Positions 1 through 8,868 of a stretch of 64,000 nt of DNA are shown piece by piece (position 1 is the first letter of the stretch; each line of letters opens with the position of its first letter). The translations under genes and the position numbers were made by a program. The notes under the pieces were generated by a model that was not told the origin of the DNA, ran no database searches, and saw nothing but the letters and a program-made list of their open reading frames with translations. This DNA is from Vagococcus vulneris. Its GTDB lineage: Bacteria; Bacillota; Bacilli; Lactobacillales; Vagococcaceae. The stretch lies in assembly GCF_003950515.1 (NCBI RefSeq), contig NZ_NGJS01000002.1, forward strand, positions 186,001 to 250,000. Reading direction: 5' to 3'.

Positions 1-2
1 TT

Positions 3-350
3 AAAGACATTGAACAAACACTGACCACTATTTTTACATTAATCAAGGAAAAACAGGAATTTTTTATTATTCTGACAGAGGGCAGTTCAAGCGAATTATT
101 TCGAAAAAAAATTATTGATATTCTTGCAAAACAATATGAGGAAACATTTTCTAAATTACGAATAACTGAAAATGATATTGATGTTCCTATCAGCTTTATT
201 ATTGAATACATGACTTCTATTTTTATCGGTACGGTTCATTGGTGGGTTACTACTGATTCGGAATTTCAGCCAAGTCAGATGGCACGCTTAGTGATAAAAC
301 TTGTAGGTAATGGGCACCTAACTGTTTTAGGTATTGATGTCATTGATTAA
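3..350 (+). CDS. TetR-family regulator, C-terminal part only
   Basis: The open frame enters from the left edge and ends in TAA, giving 115 residues. The N-terminal DNA-binding domain lies outside the window. The visible part matches the ligand-binding C-terminal domain of DhaS-like TetR regulators: FFIILTEG near its start, then FIIEYMTSIFIGTVHWW, and a closing stretch on the theme of LVIKLVGNGHLTVLGI. A rho-independent terminator follows at once. The ligand and target cannot be seen. The family call rests on the C-terminal pattern only. Confidence 0.7.
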   Translation, partial: KDIEQTLTTIFTLIKEKQEFFIILTEGSSSELFRKKIIDILAKQYEETFSKLRITENDIDVPISFIIEYMTSIFIGTVHWWVTTDSEFQPSQMARLVIKLVGNGHLTVLGIDVID

Positions 351-353
351 AAT

Positions 354-386
354 AAAAAAGACCTTCTTTTGTGAAGGTCTTTTTAA
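354..386. terminator. Bidirectional rho-independent terminator
   Basis: The stem AAAGACCTTC pairs with GAAGGTCTTT around a short loop, with A-rich and T-rich flanks. It can end the TetR gene on the plus strand and the small minus-strand gene that converges on it. Confidence 0.8.
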
Positions 387-562
387 TATAACTTAGAATG
401 CCATTTACGCGTGTTGCTTTTTAAATCTCTTAAAAATGGATGTTTGTTCGGCTTCATTACGACACCATTAGATTTTAAATTATCTAAATTCGTAGCACCT
501 TTAATGACACTTGTATAATGCATCAATTGGTCTCTCAATTTTATTGTTGTATCTTGCATCAT
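383..562 (-). CDS. Small protein of unknown function, 59 aa
   Basis: The frame starts MMQDTTIKLRDQL and ends NTRKWHSKLY. A good ribosome site (GGAGGAATCTGG) sits just before the ATG. The product is basic, has no membrane segment and has no family I recognise. It converges on the TetR gene and shares its terminator. The strong ribosome site and clean frame favour a real gene. The adjacent second ATG could equally be the start. Confidence 0.55.
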   Translation of the reverse strand: MMQDTTIKLRDQLMHYTSVIKGATNLDNLKSNGVVMKPNKHPFLRDLKSNTRKWHSKLY

Positions 563-655
563 ATCCAGATTCCTCCCAATAAAATAATTATCCTATTATT
601 ATAATACCATAAAAAAACTAAAAAACTACACCAAATTGATGTAGTCAATGCGTAA

Positions 656-727
656 CTGGGCTAGCTGGATTCGAACCAACGAGTGACGGAGTCAAAGTCC
701 GTTGCCTTACCGCTTGGCTATAGCCCA
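656..727 (-). tRNA. tRNA-Gln (UUG)
   Basis: On the minus strand the acceptor TGGGCTA pairs with TAGCCCA. The anticodon loop is CTTTGACT with anticodon TTG, and the T-arm GGTTCGAATCC is intact. No CCA is encoded. It lies directly downstream of tRNA-Tyr and is probably co-transcribed with it. Confidence 0.95.
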
Positions 728-734
728 ATAGATA

Positions 735-815
735 TGGAGGGAGGCAGATTCGAACTGCCGAACCCAAAGGAGCGGATTTACAGTCCGCCGCGTTTAGCCA
801 CTTCGCTATCCCTCC
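735..815 (-). tRNA. tRNA-Tyr (GUA)
   Basis: The acceptor GGAGGGA pairs with TCCCTCC. The anticodon is GTA in the context GACTGTAAATC, followed by a long class II variable arm and the T-loop GTTCGAATC. The 81-nt length is normal for bacterial tRNA-Tyr. Confidence 0.95.
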
Positions 816-857
816 AGAATCAAGGTTAGATTATTTAATTCTCAACCCGACCTCAAT

Positions 858-886
858 ATAATACCTAAAATTTCAGAAAATTGCAA
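858..886 (-). promoter_or_regulatory. Promoter of the tRNA-Tyr/tRNA-Gln pair
   Basis: On the minus strand, -35 TTGCAA and -10 TATTAT are separated by 17 bp and lie about 45 bp upstream of tRNA-Tyr. Confidence 0.6.
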
Positions 887-905
887 CTTTTTTTTTAGAT
901 TAATT

Positions 906-1136
906 TTAATTATGTAAATTCCAATATTTTATTAATTCCTCGCATGCATCATCCACTGATTTTGTTGTCACCTTATAAGATGACTCACCAATTGCTTGAT
1001 ACTTACTTTCGCCAACAGGTTCAATGGTTCCGATAACTTTTTTGCCTGCAACTAATTGATAGCAAGTTATTACTTCACCGTCTTTTTGTTTAGTAATCTC
1101 ATTTAATTCGACTTCAATATCTTTATTTTTTTTCAC
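906..1136 (-). CDS. DUF2969 family protein
   Basis: I start this 76-residue protein at a GTG (VKKNKDIEVELNE) because AAGAAGGGA lies about 9 nt upstream; an ATG 14 codons earlier has no clear ribosome site. The sequence matches DUF2969, a small soluble family confined to Lactobacillales, including the core CYQLVAGKKVIGTIEP and the tail DDACEELIKYW. The function is unknown. It lies between the tRNA pair and the liv operon, with its own orientation-matched context. Confidence 0.75.
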   Translation of the reverse strand: MKKNKDIEVELNEITKQKDGEVITCYQLVAGKKVIGTIEPVGESKYQAIGESSYKVTTKSVDDACEELIKYWNLHN

Positions 1137-1211
1137 ATCTATACATCCCTTCTTTATCATTCTCATTGAGAATAGCATAATTCAGATTATTTGTTAAGCA
1201 CCTGAACAAAT

Positions 1212-1244
1212 AAAAAAGATGCCTTTCAGCACCTCTTCCTTGAT
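1212..1244 (-). terminator. Terminator of the liv operon
   Basis: On the minus strand GAGGTGC pairs with GCATCTT (two G-U pairs) around TGAAAG, followed by a run of T. It lies just after the CBS-ACT gene, the last gene of the operon. Confidence 0.65.
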
Positions 1245-1257
1245 TAGGTTAACATTA

Positions 1258-1908
1258 TTACTTCGGATTTGTTTTAACAATCGACAAAACATGATACCCT
1301 TGTGCTTCTATCAATTCTTTAATCTTTGTTTGGTCAGTTGATGTTGTTTGAAAAACAATAATCGGTGATACTTCTTTTCGATAAACAATAACTTGAATAA
1401 TGCTTATCTTGTTATCAGAAAAAGTTTGTGTCAATTTAGCTAAAATGCCAGCTTGATCTTGGTCAACTTTCACAGTAATTCTCATTCCTGTTTCATTATA
1501 ACCGGTCACATTAAGAAAGGCATCAAAAATATCATTATTAGTAATGATTCCGATAACTTCTCCCGTCTCAGCTGTAACAGGAAGTACACCAATATTATTT
1601 TTGCGCATCAGATAAATACCATCTTCTAATAGAGCATTTTCTTCTACTATTTTAACATCAGTAATCATTACATCAGACACAATTGTTTTATTTAATAAGT
1701 AGTTCAACTCATAAACACTTAAACTTGTTACTTTTGAAGGCAGTGCTTCTTGAATCGTTCCTTCAGTCAGCAAACCAACTAATTGTCCATTAACGATAAC
1801 TGGTAATCGATGAATTTTTTGCTCTTTCATTAAATCAATAGCATCAAAAATTTTTGCCTCTGGTTCTATAGAAATAATCGGTGTTGTCATAAAATCTTTT
1901 ATAAACAT
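1258..1908 (-). CDS. CBS-pair and ACT-domain protein (AcuB-like)
   Basis: The 216-residue protein has two CBS motifs (about residues 1-60 and 75-132: KDFMTTPIISIEPEAKI and VSDVMITDVKIVEEN) followed by an ACT domain (about 138-216, opening MRITVKVDQDQAGILAKLTQ). CBS pairs usually bind adenine nucleotides and ACT domains usually bind amino acids, so it is probably a soluble ligand-sensing regulator. It starts 4 nt after livF and is the last gene of the branched-chain amino acid transporter operon, which suggests it responds to the transported amino acids or cell energy. The exact target is not visible. Confidence 0.85.
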   Translation of the reverse strand: MFIKDFMTTPIISIEPEAKIFDAIDLMKEQKIHRLPVIVNGQLVGLLTEGTIQEALPSKVTSLSVYELNYLLNKTIVSDVMITDVKIVEENALLEDGIYLMRKNNIGVLPVTAETGEVIGIITNNDIFDAFLNVTGYNETGMRITVKVDQDQAGILAKLTQTFSDNKISIIQVIVYRKEVSPIIVFQTTSTDQTKIKELIEAQGYHVLSIVKTNPK

Positions 1909-1912
1909 AAAT

Positions 1913-2617
1913 TTACCCTCCTAAATAAGCCTTACGAACCTCTGAACTATGCAGTAGCTCATCACCTGTTCCCTCTAAAACTACTTTACCAGTTTCAAGT
2001 ACATATCCTCGATCTGCAATGCTCAAAGCCATTTTAGCATTCTGCTCAATTAATAATACTGTCGTGCCTTGCTTATTAATCTCTTGAATTATTGAAAAAA
2101 TCTCTTTGATAAAAATTGGCGCTAGTCCCATCGACGGTTCATCTAAGAGTAGCAGTTTAGGGCGTGACATTAGCGCGCGACCCATCGCCAGCATCTGCTG
2201 TTCACCACCTGATAAAGTTGCAGCATCTTGATTTATTCTTTCAGCTAAAATTGGGAATCTTTCAAAAACTAAATTTAAAATTTTTTGACTTTCTTTAGCA
2301 TCTTTAAATAAGAAAGCTCCTAATTCTAAATTTTCCATAACTGTCATACCTGGAAAGACGTGTCTTCCCTCAGGAACTTGAACTAGACCGCTGGCAACTA
2401 TTTTAGGAGATGCCTCTTTCTGAATATCATTATTTTCAAATTCAATTGATCCTTGACTTGGTCTAACCAATCCGGAAATAGTCCGCAATATAGTTGTCTT
2501 ACCAGCACCGTTCGCACCAATCAAACTAACGATTTCTCCTTGATTCACTTCAAACGAGACATCTTTAACTGCTTGAATCATGCCATAGTGGACTGACATA
2601 TTTTTTATTTTCAGCAT
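1913..2617 (-). CDS. livF: Branched-chain amino acid ABC transporter ATPase LivF
   Basis: This is the second cytoplasmic ATPase of a LIV-type importer, 234 residues, the usual length. It shows Walker A GANGAGKTT (about 36-44), signature LSGGEQQ (about 137), Walker B LLLLDEPSMGL (about 157) and a switch His region ending in VLLIEQN. VPEGRHVFPGMTVMENL is typical of LivF. Its stop and the livG boundary abut, so it is translationally coupled. It powers uptake together with LivG and the LivHM channel. Confidence 0.95.
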   Translation of the reverse strand: MLKIKNMSVHYGMIQAVKDVSFEVNQGEIVSLIGANGAGKTTILRTISGLVRPSQGSIEFENNDIQKEASPKIVASGLVQVPEGRHVFPGMTVMENLELGAFLFKDAKESQKILNLVFERFPILAERINQDAATLSGGEQQMLAMGRALMSRPKLLLLDEPSMGLAPIFIKEIFSIIQEINKQGTTVLLIEQNAKMALSIADRGYVLETGKVVLEGTGDELLHSSEVRKAYLGG

Positions 2618-3393
2618 TATAGGTCACCTCCTAAATAAGCCTTGATAACACGAGGATTTTCCTTAATCTCTTGTGGTAGACCCTCTGCAATAATCTGACC
2701 ATACTCCAACACATATATTCTTTCACAAACATCCATAACTAAAGACATATCATGTTCGATTAACAAAATAGTCAGATTAAACTCTTTTTGAATTTTTTTT
2801 ATTAATTCAGTTAATTCTGCTGTTTCTTGAGGATTCATTCCCGCCGCAGGTTCATCTAAAAAAAGTAATTTTGGATCAGTTCCTAGGGCCCGAACAATTT
2901 CCAAACGTCTTTGTTCACCATAAGACAAATTTTTTGCTAATGAATTAGCTTTTTCTGCCAAATCAAAAATAGCTAATAGTTTAAGAGCCTTTTGCTCCAT
3001 CAAATCTTCATCTTTAAAGAACTTAGGTAAGCGCAGGATACCTGTTAGTGTCCCTTCATGTTGTTTTGTATTTAATGCGATTAAGACATTATCTAATACC
3101 GTCAAGTCTTTAAACAAACGGATATTTTGAAACGTACGGCTTAAGCCTAAATTTGCAATCTTAAAAGGTTTTTTACCGTTAAGACGAATTTCTTGAATGT
3201 CATTGTTAAATAATACATCCCCTTCTGACGGAACATAAACTCCAGTCAATAGATTGAACAACGTCGTTTTACCAGCACCATTTGGCCCAATCAAACCGAC
3301 TAATTCATTCGTATCTAGTTTTAAATTGACATTTGATACTGCCGTTAAGCCACCAAAATTTTTAGTTAGATTATTTACTGTCAGTAGGGACAT
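2617..3393 (-). CDS. livG: Branched-chain amino acid ABC transporter ATPase LivG
   Basis: This 258-residue ATPase has Walker A GPNGAGKTT (about 36-44), signature LSYGEQR (about 159) and Walker B LLFLDEPAAGM. The LivG-specific insert with GLSRTFQNIRLF and the C-terminal EIKENPRVIKAYLGG are present. The start ATG lies 23 nt inside the end of livM, behind a strong AAAGGAGGTC site, so translation is coupled to livM. Confidence 0.95.
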   Translation of the reverse strand: MSLLTVNNLTKNFGGLTAVSNVNLKLDTNELVGLIGPNGAGKTTLFNLLTGVYVPSEGDVLFNNDIQEIRLNGKKPFKIANLGLSRTFQNIRLFKDLTVLDNVLIALNTKQHEGTLTGILRLPKFFKDEDLMEQKALKLLAIFDLAEKANSLAKNLSYGEQRRLEIVRALGTDPKLLFLDEPAAGMNPQETAELTELIKKIQKEFNLTILLIEHDMSLVMDVCERIYVLEYGQIIAEGLPQEIKENPRVIKAYLGGDL

Positions 3394-4339
3394 TTTGATG
3401 ACCTCCTTTTCTAAAAATCTTTTTGAAAGACAATTCGTATTTACCTAAAAGTCCGCTTGGTTTAAAAATCATGATTATAATCAAAGCCAAAGCATATATG
3501 ATCATTCGAATTGTACCGGCATCTTGTAAAAACATATTTAAAAATCCTAAAACAATAGCTGCTACAAACGTACCCGTAATACTTCCGACACCGCCAAATA
3601 CGACAATAATTAAGATATCGATTGATTTCATAAAAGTAAAATTAGCCGGCATAACCGTTTGGAAATAGCTGGCATAAAGTCCACCTGCCAGTGCAGCAGT
3701 CATTGCTCCAATAACAAATGCCGTCACTTTATACTTTGTTGTGTTAACGCCCATTGCTTCAGCCGCAATCTCATTTTCACGAACTGATAACATTGCACGA
3801 CCTGAGGCACTATAAATGAAGTTCGTCGTAATTAATGTCGTCACACAAACAAAGATATATACCATCGACCACGTAACGAATGGGGTAATTCCAAAAAGAC
3901 CTGCCGCTCCATTCGTCACACCGTCTAAATTGATAATCAAAATTCGAATAATTTCAGCAACACCCAAAGTTGCAATTGCTAGATAGTCGCCAGACAACCT
4001 TAATGTCGGAATACCAACAATTAGAGCAACTAATCCAGAAATAATTACACCAATCAGCAGACCCGTATAAAAACCGCCAATAGTCGGTGTCTTCAAAGAA
4101 AGAATGGCCGTTGCATAAGCTCCGATTGCCATGAATCCCGCATGACCCAACGAAAACTGACCTGCAAAACCAATAACTAAATTTAAACCTACTGCTAAAA
4201 TTATATTTATACCAATCAAAACGAGCGTTGTTTCTATAACAGGCGGCATTAATCCGCCAGCATATAAAACATTCAGCAGAACAAATCCTAGAACCATCAA
4301 ACCAGCCCATGACATATTAGCTTTTAAATTTTTTCTCAT
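3371..4339 (-). CDS. livM: Branched-chain amino acid ABC permease LivM
   Basis: This inner-membrane permease has about eight or more hydrophobic segments. I choose the ATG giving MRKNLKANMSW, because AGGTGATAG lies just upstream; a GTG three codons earlier sits inside that ribosome site. Family features are the long stretch around GLNLVIGFAGQFSLGHAGF and the later FGGVGSITGT loop that contacts the ATPases. It follows livH after 9 nt. The substrate is inferred from the family: leucine, isoleucine, valine or related amino acids. Confidence 0.93.
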   Translation of the reverse strand: MRKNLKANMSWAGLMVLGFVLLNVLYAGGLMPPVIETTLVLIGINIILAVGLNLVIGFAGQFSLGHAGFMAIGAYATAILSLKTPTIGGFYTGLLIGVIISGLVALIVGIPTLRLSGDYLAIATLGVAEIIRILIINLDGVTNGAAGLFGITPFVTWSMVYIFVCVTTLITTNFIYSASGRAMLSVRENEIAAEAMGVNTTKYKVTAFVIGAMTAALAGGLYASYFQTVMPANFTFMKSIDILIIVVFGGVGSITGTFVAAIVLGFLNMFLQDAGTIRMIIYALALIIIMIFKPSGLLGKYELSFKKIFRKGGHQNVPTDSK

Positions 4340-4348
4340 ATCTATCAC

Positions 4349-5224
4349 CTACACTTTTTCTTTGACATTTTTTCCTAACAAGCCAGCTGGTCTAACCAAT
4401 AATACAATAATTAGAATGACATACACGACGGCGTCTCGATAAGCTGTTAACCCGATAGCACTGACAAATGTTTCAATCAGACCAATCGCTAAACCGCCTA
4501 ACGCTGCACCCGGTATAATCCCAATACCTCCGAAAACAGCTGCAATAAACGCCTTTAGACCTGGCGCAACTCCCATCATCGGATCAATACTGTTATAGTA
4601 TAAACCAATTAAAACACCAGCAGCACCTGCCAATGCCGAACCAATTGCAAAGGTAAATGAAATCGTATGATTGACGTTAATCCCCATCAACTGAGCAGCG
4701 TCTGCATCAACACTTACTGCTCGCATAGCTTTACCCATTTTTGTTTTTTTAACAATTAATTGAAGAAGAATCATCAATAATACTGTTGTCACCAGAATAA
4801 TTATTTGAATTTTATTAATTGTAAAAATTCCTAAATTATAATTTGTATTCTCAACGATTTGCGGAAACGGCTTAGTGTCTGCACTAAAAAAATAAATCAT
4901 TACAGATTGTAATAAAAATGATACCCCAATCGCAGTAATTAACGCCGCAATTCGAGTTGAATTTCTAAGCGGACGATAAGCTAAAAATTCAATAATCACG
5001 CCTAAGGCTGCACACACCGCCATCGTGATTAAAAGTGTTGGAATTAAGCCCAATCCCAGCTTAGTTATTGTGTAATACCCCGTGAAAGCACCTATCATAT
5101 AAATTTCACCGTGTGCAAAATTTATTAATTTAATAATTCCATAAACCATGGTATAACCTAAAGCTAAAAGCGCATAGATACTGCCTAATGATAAGCCATT
5201 AACTATTTGTTGAAAAATATCCAT
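4349..5224 (-). CDS. livH: Branched-chain amino acid ABC permease LivH
   Basis: The 291-residue permease pairs with LivM to form the channel. It shows NGLSLGSIYALLALGYTMVYG at the N-terminus (first 20 residues typical of LivH), GIIKLINFAHGEIYMIG, and the coupling loop AVFGGIGIIPGAALGG. I start at MDIFQQIVNG because GAGAGGA lies about 8 nt upstream; an ATG three codons earlier would sit too close to it. Confidence 0.93.
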   Translation of the reverse strand: MDIFQQIVNGLSLGSIYALLALGYTMVYGIIKLINFAHGEIYMIGAFTGYYTITKLGLGLIPTLLITMAVCAALGVIIEFLAYRPLRNSTRIAALITAIGVSFLLQSVMIYFFSADTKPFPQIVENTNYNLGIFTINKIQIIILVTTVLLMILLQLIVKKTKMGKAMRAVSVDADAAQLMGINVNHTISFTFAIGSALAGAAGVLIGLYYNSIDPMMGVAPGLKAFIAAVFGGIGIIPGAALGGLAIGLIETFVSAIGLTAYRDAVVYVILIIVLLVRPAGLLGKNVKEKV

Positions 5225-5290
5225 ATCATACATCCTCTCTAACTAGAAATAAGTTTAGATAAGACTATCTAAACTTATTTCATTTTTGAA

Positions 5291-6478
5291 TTATGGTTGA
5301 ACTACATCTGCTGAAACTTGCTTACCATTTTCAACCTTAACAACTACTACCGCTTTCTCAGGATTATGATTTTTATCCATTGACATTTTACCTGTCACAC
5401 CATCAAAATCTTTTAACTTAGTAAGCTCATCAGTTAAAGACTGACTATCCAAATCTTTTGCTTTTTCAAGAGAATCTTTGATCATATATACTGAGTCGTA
5501 TGCCAAAGCACTAAATGAACTTGGAGCTTTTTTATAGTCCTTTGTATAATTTTCGATGAAGGCTTTTACGCGATCAGAACTAGGAGCCAATTCGGAAAAA
5601 TGAGCTGTGTAATAAATATCATTCATATTCTTCGCATCCGCAACATCAATCAATTTTTCATCTGAGAACCCATCTGCTCCAAGAATCGGTTGTTTAATCC
5701 CCATTTCACGTGCTTGTTTGATAATCAAACCAGCCTCTTCATAATAACCAGGAATATAGAGAACATCAAAATCTTGGTCTTTAATTTTAGTTAAGACTGC
5801 CTTAAAGTCTTTATCTTTTTGATTAAATTTTTCATCAGCTACAATCTCACCTTTATAAGTCTCTTTAAAAGATTTAGTTAATCCTTTAGCATAATCACTA
5901 GAAACATCACCAATAATAATAGCATTTTTTGCTTTCAAATTATTTTGTGCATAGTTTGCTAAAATAACACCTTGAAACGAATCTTGGAAACCAGTTCTGA
6001 AAACGTATTCTTGAACTTTATCATTAATAACAGTAATTGAATCGTCAGTTGCTGATGGTGTAATAGTAGGGACTTTTGCCTTAGTCGTGTTAGGAATTAT
6101 AGCTTTTGTATCTCCTGATGTAGCCGGACCAACAATTGCAACAACTTTATCTTTAGTCGTTAAATTAGCAGTAACCGTGGCAGCTTCAGCTGTATCAGAT
6201 TTATTATCTTTTGATACTAGTTCAATCTGTTTTCCCTTAATCCCGCCATCCGCATTAATTTCTTTAACAGCTAACTCTGCGCCTTCTTTTTCCTGATTAC
6301 CATAACCAGCTACAGGACCTGATAATTCAAGATTTAATCCAATTTTTATTTTATCACCATCCACTTTATTCCCTATTACAGCTGAATTTCCACCTACTGA
6401 TCCGCCACCACCAGGAGCACCACCACATGCAGTCAATAGCAGCATACTCGCAAATAGTAGACCTGTTAATTTTTTCAT
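5291..6478 (-). CDS. livJ: Branched-chain amino acid-binding lipoprotein LivJ
   Basis: This is the substrate-binding lipoprotein of the importer, 395 residues. The start MKKLTGLLFAS is set by GGAGGAAAATAAT; the signal ends in the lipobox LLTACGG, so the Cys is acylated and anchors it outside the membrane. The rest is a periplasmic-binding fold of the Leu/Ile/Val type (IKIGLNLELSGPVAGYGNQ, then IVGPATSGDTKAI). It is the first gene of the operon behind a near-consensus promoter. A Gly-rich linker follows the Cys. Confidence 0.93.
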   Translation of the reverse strand: MKKLTGLLFASMLLLTACGGAPGGGGSVGGNSAVIGNKVDGDKIKIGLNLELSGPVAGYGNQEKEGAELAVKEINADGGIKGKQIELVSKDNKSDTAEAATVTANLTTKDKVVAIVGPATSGDTKAIIPNTTKAKVPTITPSATDDSITVINDKVQEYVFRTGFQDSFQGVILANYAQNNLKAKNAIIIGDVSSDYAKGLTKSFKETYKGEIVADEKFNQKDKDFKAVLTKIKDQDFDVLYIPGYYEEAGLIIKQAREMGIKQPILGADGFSDEKLIDVADAKNMNDIYYTAHFSELAPSSDRVKAFIENYTKDYKKAPSSFSALAYDSVYMIKDSLEKAKDLDSQSLTDELTKLKDFDGVTGKMSMDKNHNPEKAVVVVKVENGKQVSADVVQP

Positions 6479-6518
6479 ATTATTTTCCTCCACTTTTTAG
6501 ATTGATTAGTTGTTTATT

Positions 6519-6547
6519 AATATAATCTAATCAAACACTAATGTCAA
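6519..6547 (-). promoter_or_regulatory. Promoter of the livJHMGF operon
   Basis: On the minus strand a perfect -35 TTGACA and a -10 TATATT are 17 bp apart, ending about 40 bp before the livJ start. I see no leader terminator or T-box between promoter and gene. Confidence 0.8.
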
Positions 6548-6586
6548 TGAATTGTCAGAAAATTTTTGCAATACACAAAAAAAATA

Positions 6587-6631
6587 AACACCCGCTAAAA
6601 TAATTCATTTAAATTATTTAGCGGGTGTTAC
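6587..6631. terminator. Strong terminator hairpin between yidD and livJ
   Basis: AACACCCGCTAAA pairs with TTTAGCGGGTGTT, extended by an AT-rich upper stem, with a T-run on the plus strand and A/T-rich flank on the other. It overlaps the end of yidD and insulates livJ from upstream transcription. Confidence 0.8.
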
Positions 6632-6903
6632 TTTTTTAAACGTTTATATGGTCCAGGATAAGTATCGTCTAAATTTTTTTTAAGAGTAAATTTTTTTGGT
6701 ACATAATCAATACCACCTTTTACAAATGGATGACAACGTAAAATTCGCGCCGTACCCATTGCCGTACCCTTTATTACACCATGATAACTAACAGCATCAA
6801 TCATGTATTGTGAACAAGTAGGGTAGTATCGACAACTTTTTGGTAATAAGGGAGAAATAAACTTTTGATAAAAACGGACAGGCCAAATTATAATTCGTTT
6901 CAC
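6628..6903 (-). CDS. yidD: Membrane protein insertion efficiency factor YidD
   Basis: This 91-residue protein starts at GTG behind AAGGTG. It carries the YidD hallmark Cys-rich core [12 protein letters not shown] and then [17 protein letters not shown]. YidD is a small amphipathic membrane-associated protein that aids YidC-dependent insertion. Here it is near murA rather than rnpA, as in several lactobacilli-type genomes. Confidence 0.92.
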   Translation of the reverse strand: MKRIIIWPVRFYQKFISPLLPKSCRYYPTCSQYMIDAVSYHGVIKGTAMGTARILRCHPFVKGGIDYVPKKFTLKKNLDDTYPGPYKRLKK

Positions 6904-6959
6904 TACATTAACACCTTCTCAAAAAAGCCATTAACCTGATTAGATTAATAGCTTTCAAA

Positions 6960-7133
6960 CTATTTTAAAATATTTAATACTTGCTGCCAATTTGTTGTGT
7001 TAAAAGCATCCGCAGATGACCCCTTGCCTAAAACCACAAAACCTGCAAAGACACCAATTAAAAATAAGATAATTAATGCCAAGATAGCTAAAAGCACTAA
7101 TGACACATGAATAATAATTCTTTTTTTAGCCAT
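6960..7133 (-). CDS. EpuA-like short membrane protein
   Basis: The 57-residue product MAKKRIIIHVSLV... has a basic N-terminus, one strong transmembrane helix (about 8-36) and a short tail. It matches the family often labelled DNA-directed RNA polymerase subunit beta/EpuA, found immediately after murA in Streptococcus and Enterococcus. The RNA polymerase label is historical and not supported by this sequence. The start is uncertain: GGGAGGTGG lies some 14 nt upstream of the ATG, and an in-frame TTG overlaps that site. Confidence 0.75.
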   Translation of the reverse strand: MAKKRIIIHVSLVLLAILALIILFLIGVFAGFVVLGKGSSADAFNTTNWQQVLNILK

Positions 7134-7166
7134 AAGAGTATACGGACCACCTCCCAAATAATGCTA

Positions 7167-8465
7167 CTAATTACCCGCTAATACTGCCACAGGTTCATCA
7201 GTTGTATCAGAGATACGTTCGATGTTAGCACCTAATTTTGCTAGCTTATTATGAAAATCATAATAACCACGGTCTAGATATTCTAGATGTGTGACTTTCG
7301 TCATACCTGCAGCGCGAAGTCCCGCTAATATAAGTGCAGCAGCTGCCCTTAAATCTGTTGCTGATACTTCGGCACCTTGAAAGCTTTCGACACCCTCTAT
7401 ACGAGCAACATTACCAGAAACCATGAACTCTGCACCCATCCGTTTCATTTCTTCTAAATGTTGGAAACGATTTTCAAAAACGGTTTCTGTTAAGATGCTA
7501 GCACCTTCAGATAAAGTCATCAAAACGCTCATCTGCGCTTGCATATCAGTTGGAAATCCAGGATGCGGCAATGTTTTAATATCTGTTGCCTTTAACTTAT
7601 CCGGACCAATTACGCGAATACCCTCGTTTTCTTCAGTAACTTGAACACCCATTTCAACTAATTTAGAAATCAACGGCTTATTATGTTCCACAATACCATC
7701 CTTAATCAGAACATTACCTTTTGTCAAGGCTGCTGCCACCATGAATGTACCGGCTTCGATACGATCTTGTACAACTGAATGTTCAGCACCGTGGAGTGCT
7801 TCCACGCCTTCGATTCTGATAGTTTCAGTTCCTGCACCAGTAATTTTAGCTCCCATCTTATTTAGAAAGATAGCTAAGTCAACGATTTCAGGTTCACGTG
7901 CCACATTTTCAATGACTGTTTCACCTTCAGCCTTCACAGCAGCCATCATAATATTTTGGGTTGCACCGACACTTGGAAAATCTAAATAAATACGCGCTCC
8001 CTTTAGTTTATCCGCACGTGCTTCGATATAACCACTCTCTTGCGTAATCTCAGCACCCAAAGCTTGGAAACCTTTCAGATGTAAATCAATTGGACGCTTT
8101 CCAATTGCACAGCCCCCAGGCATTGCTACTTTAGCATGGCCATTACGAGCTAGCAAAGGCCCCATAACGACAATCGATGCTCTCATTTGAGATACATACT
8201 CAAATGGTGCTTCGATGTTTAACTGTTTTGTTGCGTTAATTACAATAGTATTTGTCGACTCATCAAAATTGATATCCGTGTTTAAGTATTTTATTACATT
8301 GTTCATAGTAAATACATCAGATAGTATTGGTGCATTTTTAATTTTTACATCACCAGTTTCAGCTAATAGTGCTCCTGCCAATATAGGCAATACTGCATTT
8401 TTAGCTCCTTCAATTTTCACTTGTCCGTTTAATGATTTTGTCTCACGAACAACGATATAATCCAT
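7167..8465 (-). CDS. murA: UDP-N-acetylglucosamine 1-carboxyvinyltransferase MurA
   Basis: This enzyme transfers enolpyruvate from PEP to UDP-GlcNAc, the first committed step of peptidoglycan synthesis. The length (432 residues) is as expected. Lys22 of EGAKNAV and the catalytic Cys at about residue 119 ([11 protein letters not shown]) are present; that Cys makes this a fosfomycin-sensitive type. It is followed by the epuA-like gene after about 33 bp and preceded by a DUF1146 gene. Low-GC Gram-positives often carry two MurA paralogues; which this is cannot be decided here. Confidence 0.95.
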   Translation of the reverse strand: MDYIVVRETKSLNGQVKIEGAKNAVLPILAGALLAETGDVKIKNAPILSDVFTMNNVIKYLNTDINFDESTNTIVINATKQLNIEAPFEYVSQMRASIVVMGPLLARNGHAKVAMPGGCAIGKRPIDLHLKGFQALGAEITQESGYIEARADKLKGARIYLDFPSVGATQNIMMAAVKAEGETVIENVAREPEIVDLAIFLNKMGAKITGAGTETIRIEGVEALHGAEHSVVQDRIEAGTFMVAAALTKGNVLIKDGIVEHNKPLISKLVEMGVQVTEENEGIRVIGPDKLKATDIKTLPHPGFPTDMQAQMSVLMTLSEGASILTETVFENRFQHLEEMKRMGAEFMVSGNVARIEGVESFQGAEVSATDLRAAAALILAGLRAAGMTKVTHLEYLDRGYYDFHNKLAKLGANIERISDTTDEPVAVLAGN

Positions 8466-8558
8466 TTGTCTCCCTCCAAGAATATAAGGAATAAAGTAAA
8501 TCGATAATATTATACCATGACTTTATAATAAATGATATCTGATGAAGAAATTTCTCAT

Positions 8559-8804
8559 TTAAGAAAAGCTCGAAAATAGATTTCTCACTAAGTACATGAC
8601 CTCCAAAAAGAATGAACTTGAGCCATACCCTAACACAATTGATAAAAACACATAGAATATTTTTATCTGCCTTTCAAATTGTTGTCCCTTCTTAAATAGA
8701 AGGTCCAGTCGGAGTGATTGTAAACTCCAAAATGCCAAATAAATAAAAGCCAGGTGACTAAAAAATCTTACTAACGTATCAACACCATATACTTGTATGC
8801 CCAT
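8559..8804 (-). CDS. DUF1146 (YwzB-like) membrane protein
   Basis: The 81-residue protein has two predicted transmembrane helices (about 10-30 and 47-67). It fits DUF1146/YwzB, a family regularly placed between the ATP synthase operon and murA in Firmicutes, as here. A GAGAGAGTGAGAAG site precedes the ATG. Its function is unknown. Confidence 0.8.
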   Translation of the reverse strand: MGIQVYGVDTLVRFFSHLAFIYLAFWSLQSLRLDLLFKKGQQFERQIKIFYVFLSIVLGYGSSSFFLEVMYLVRNLFSSFS

Positions 8805-8832
8805 CTTCTCACTCTCTCTTCTTCAATAAAAA

Positions 8833-8868
8833 AGGTAAAGGATTTTCTGCTATCCTTTACCTTTTTAA
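8833..8868 (-). terminator. Terminator of the ATP synthase operon
   Basis: AAAAAGGTAAAGGAT and ATCCTTTACCTTTTT form a long perfect stem around a small loop right after atpC, with T-rich flanks in both directions. Confidence 0.8.

Noticed and set aside
3423-3668. Plus-strand open frame opposite livM
   Set aside because: It is a shadow of the livM coding strand with no ribosome site.
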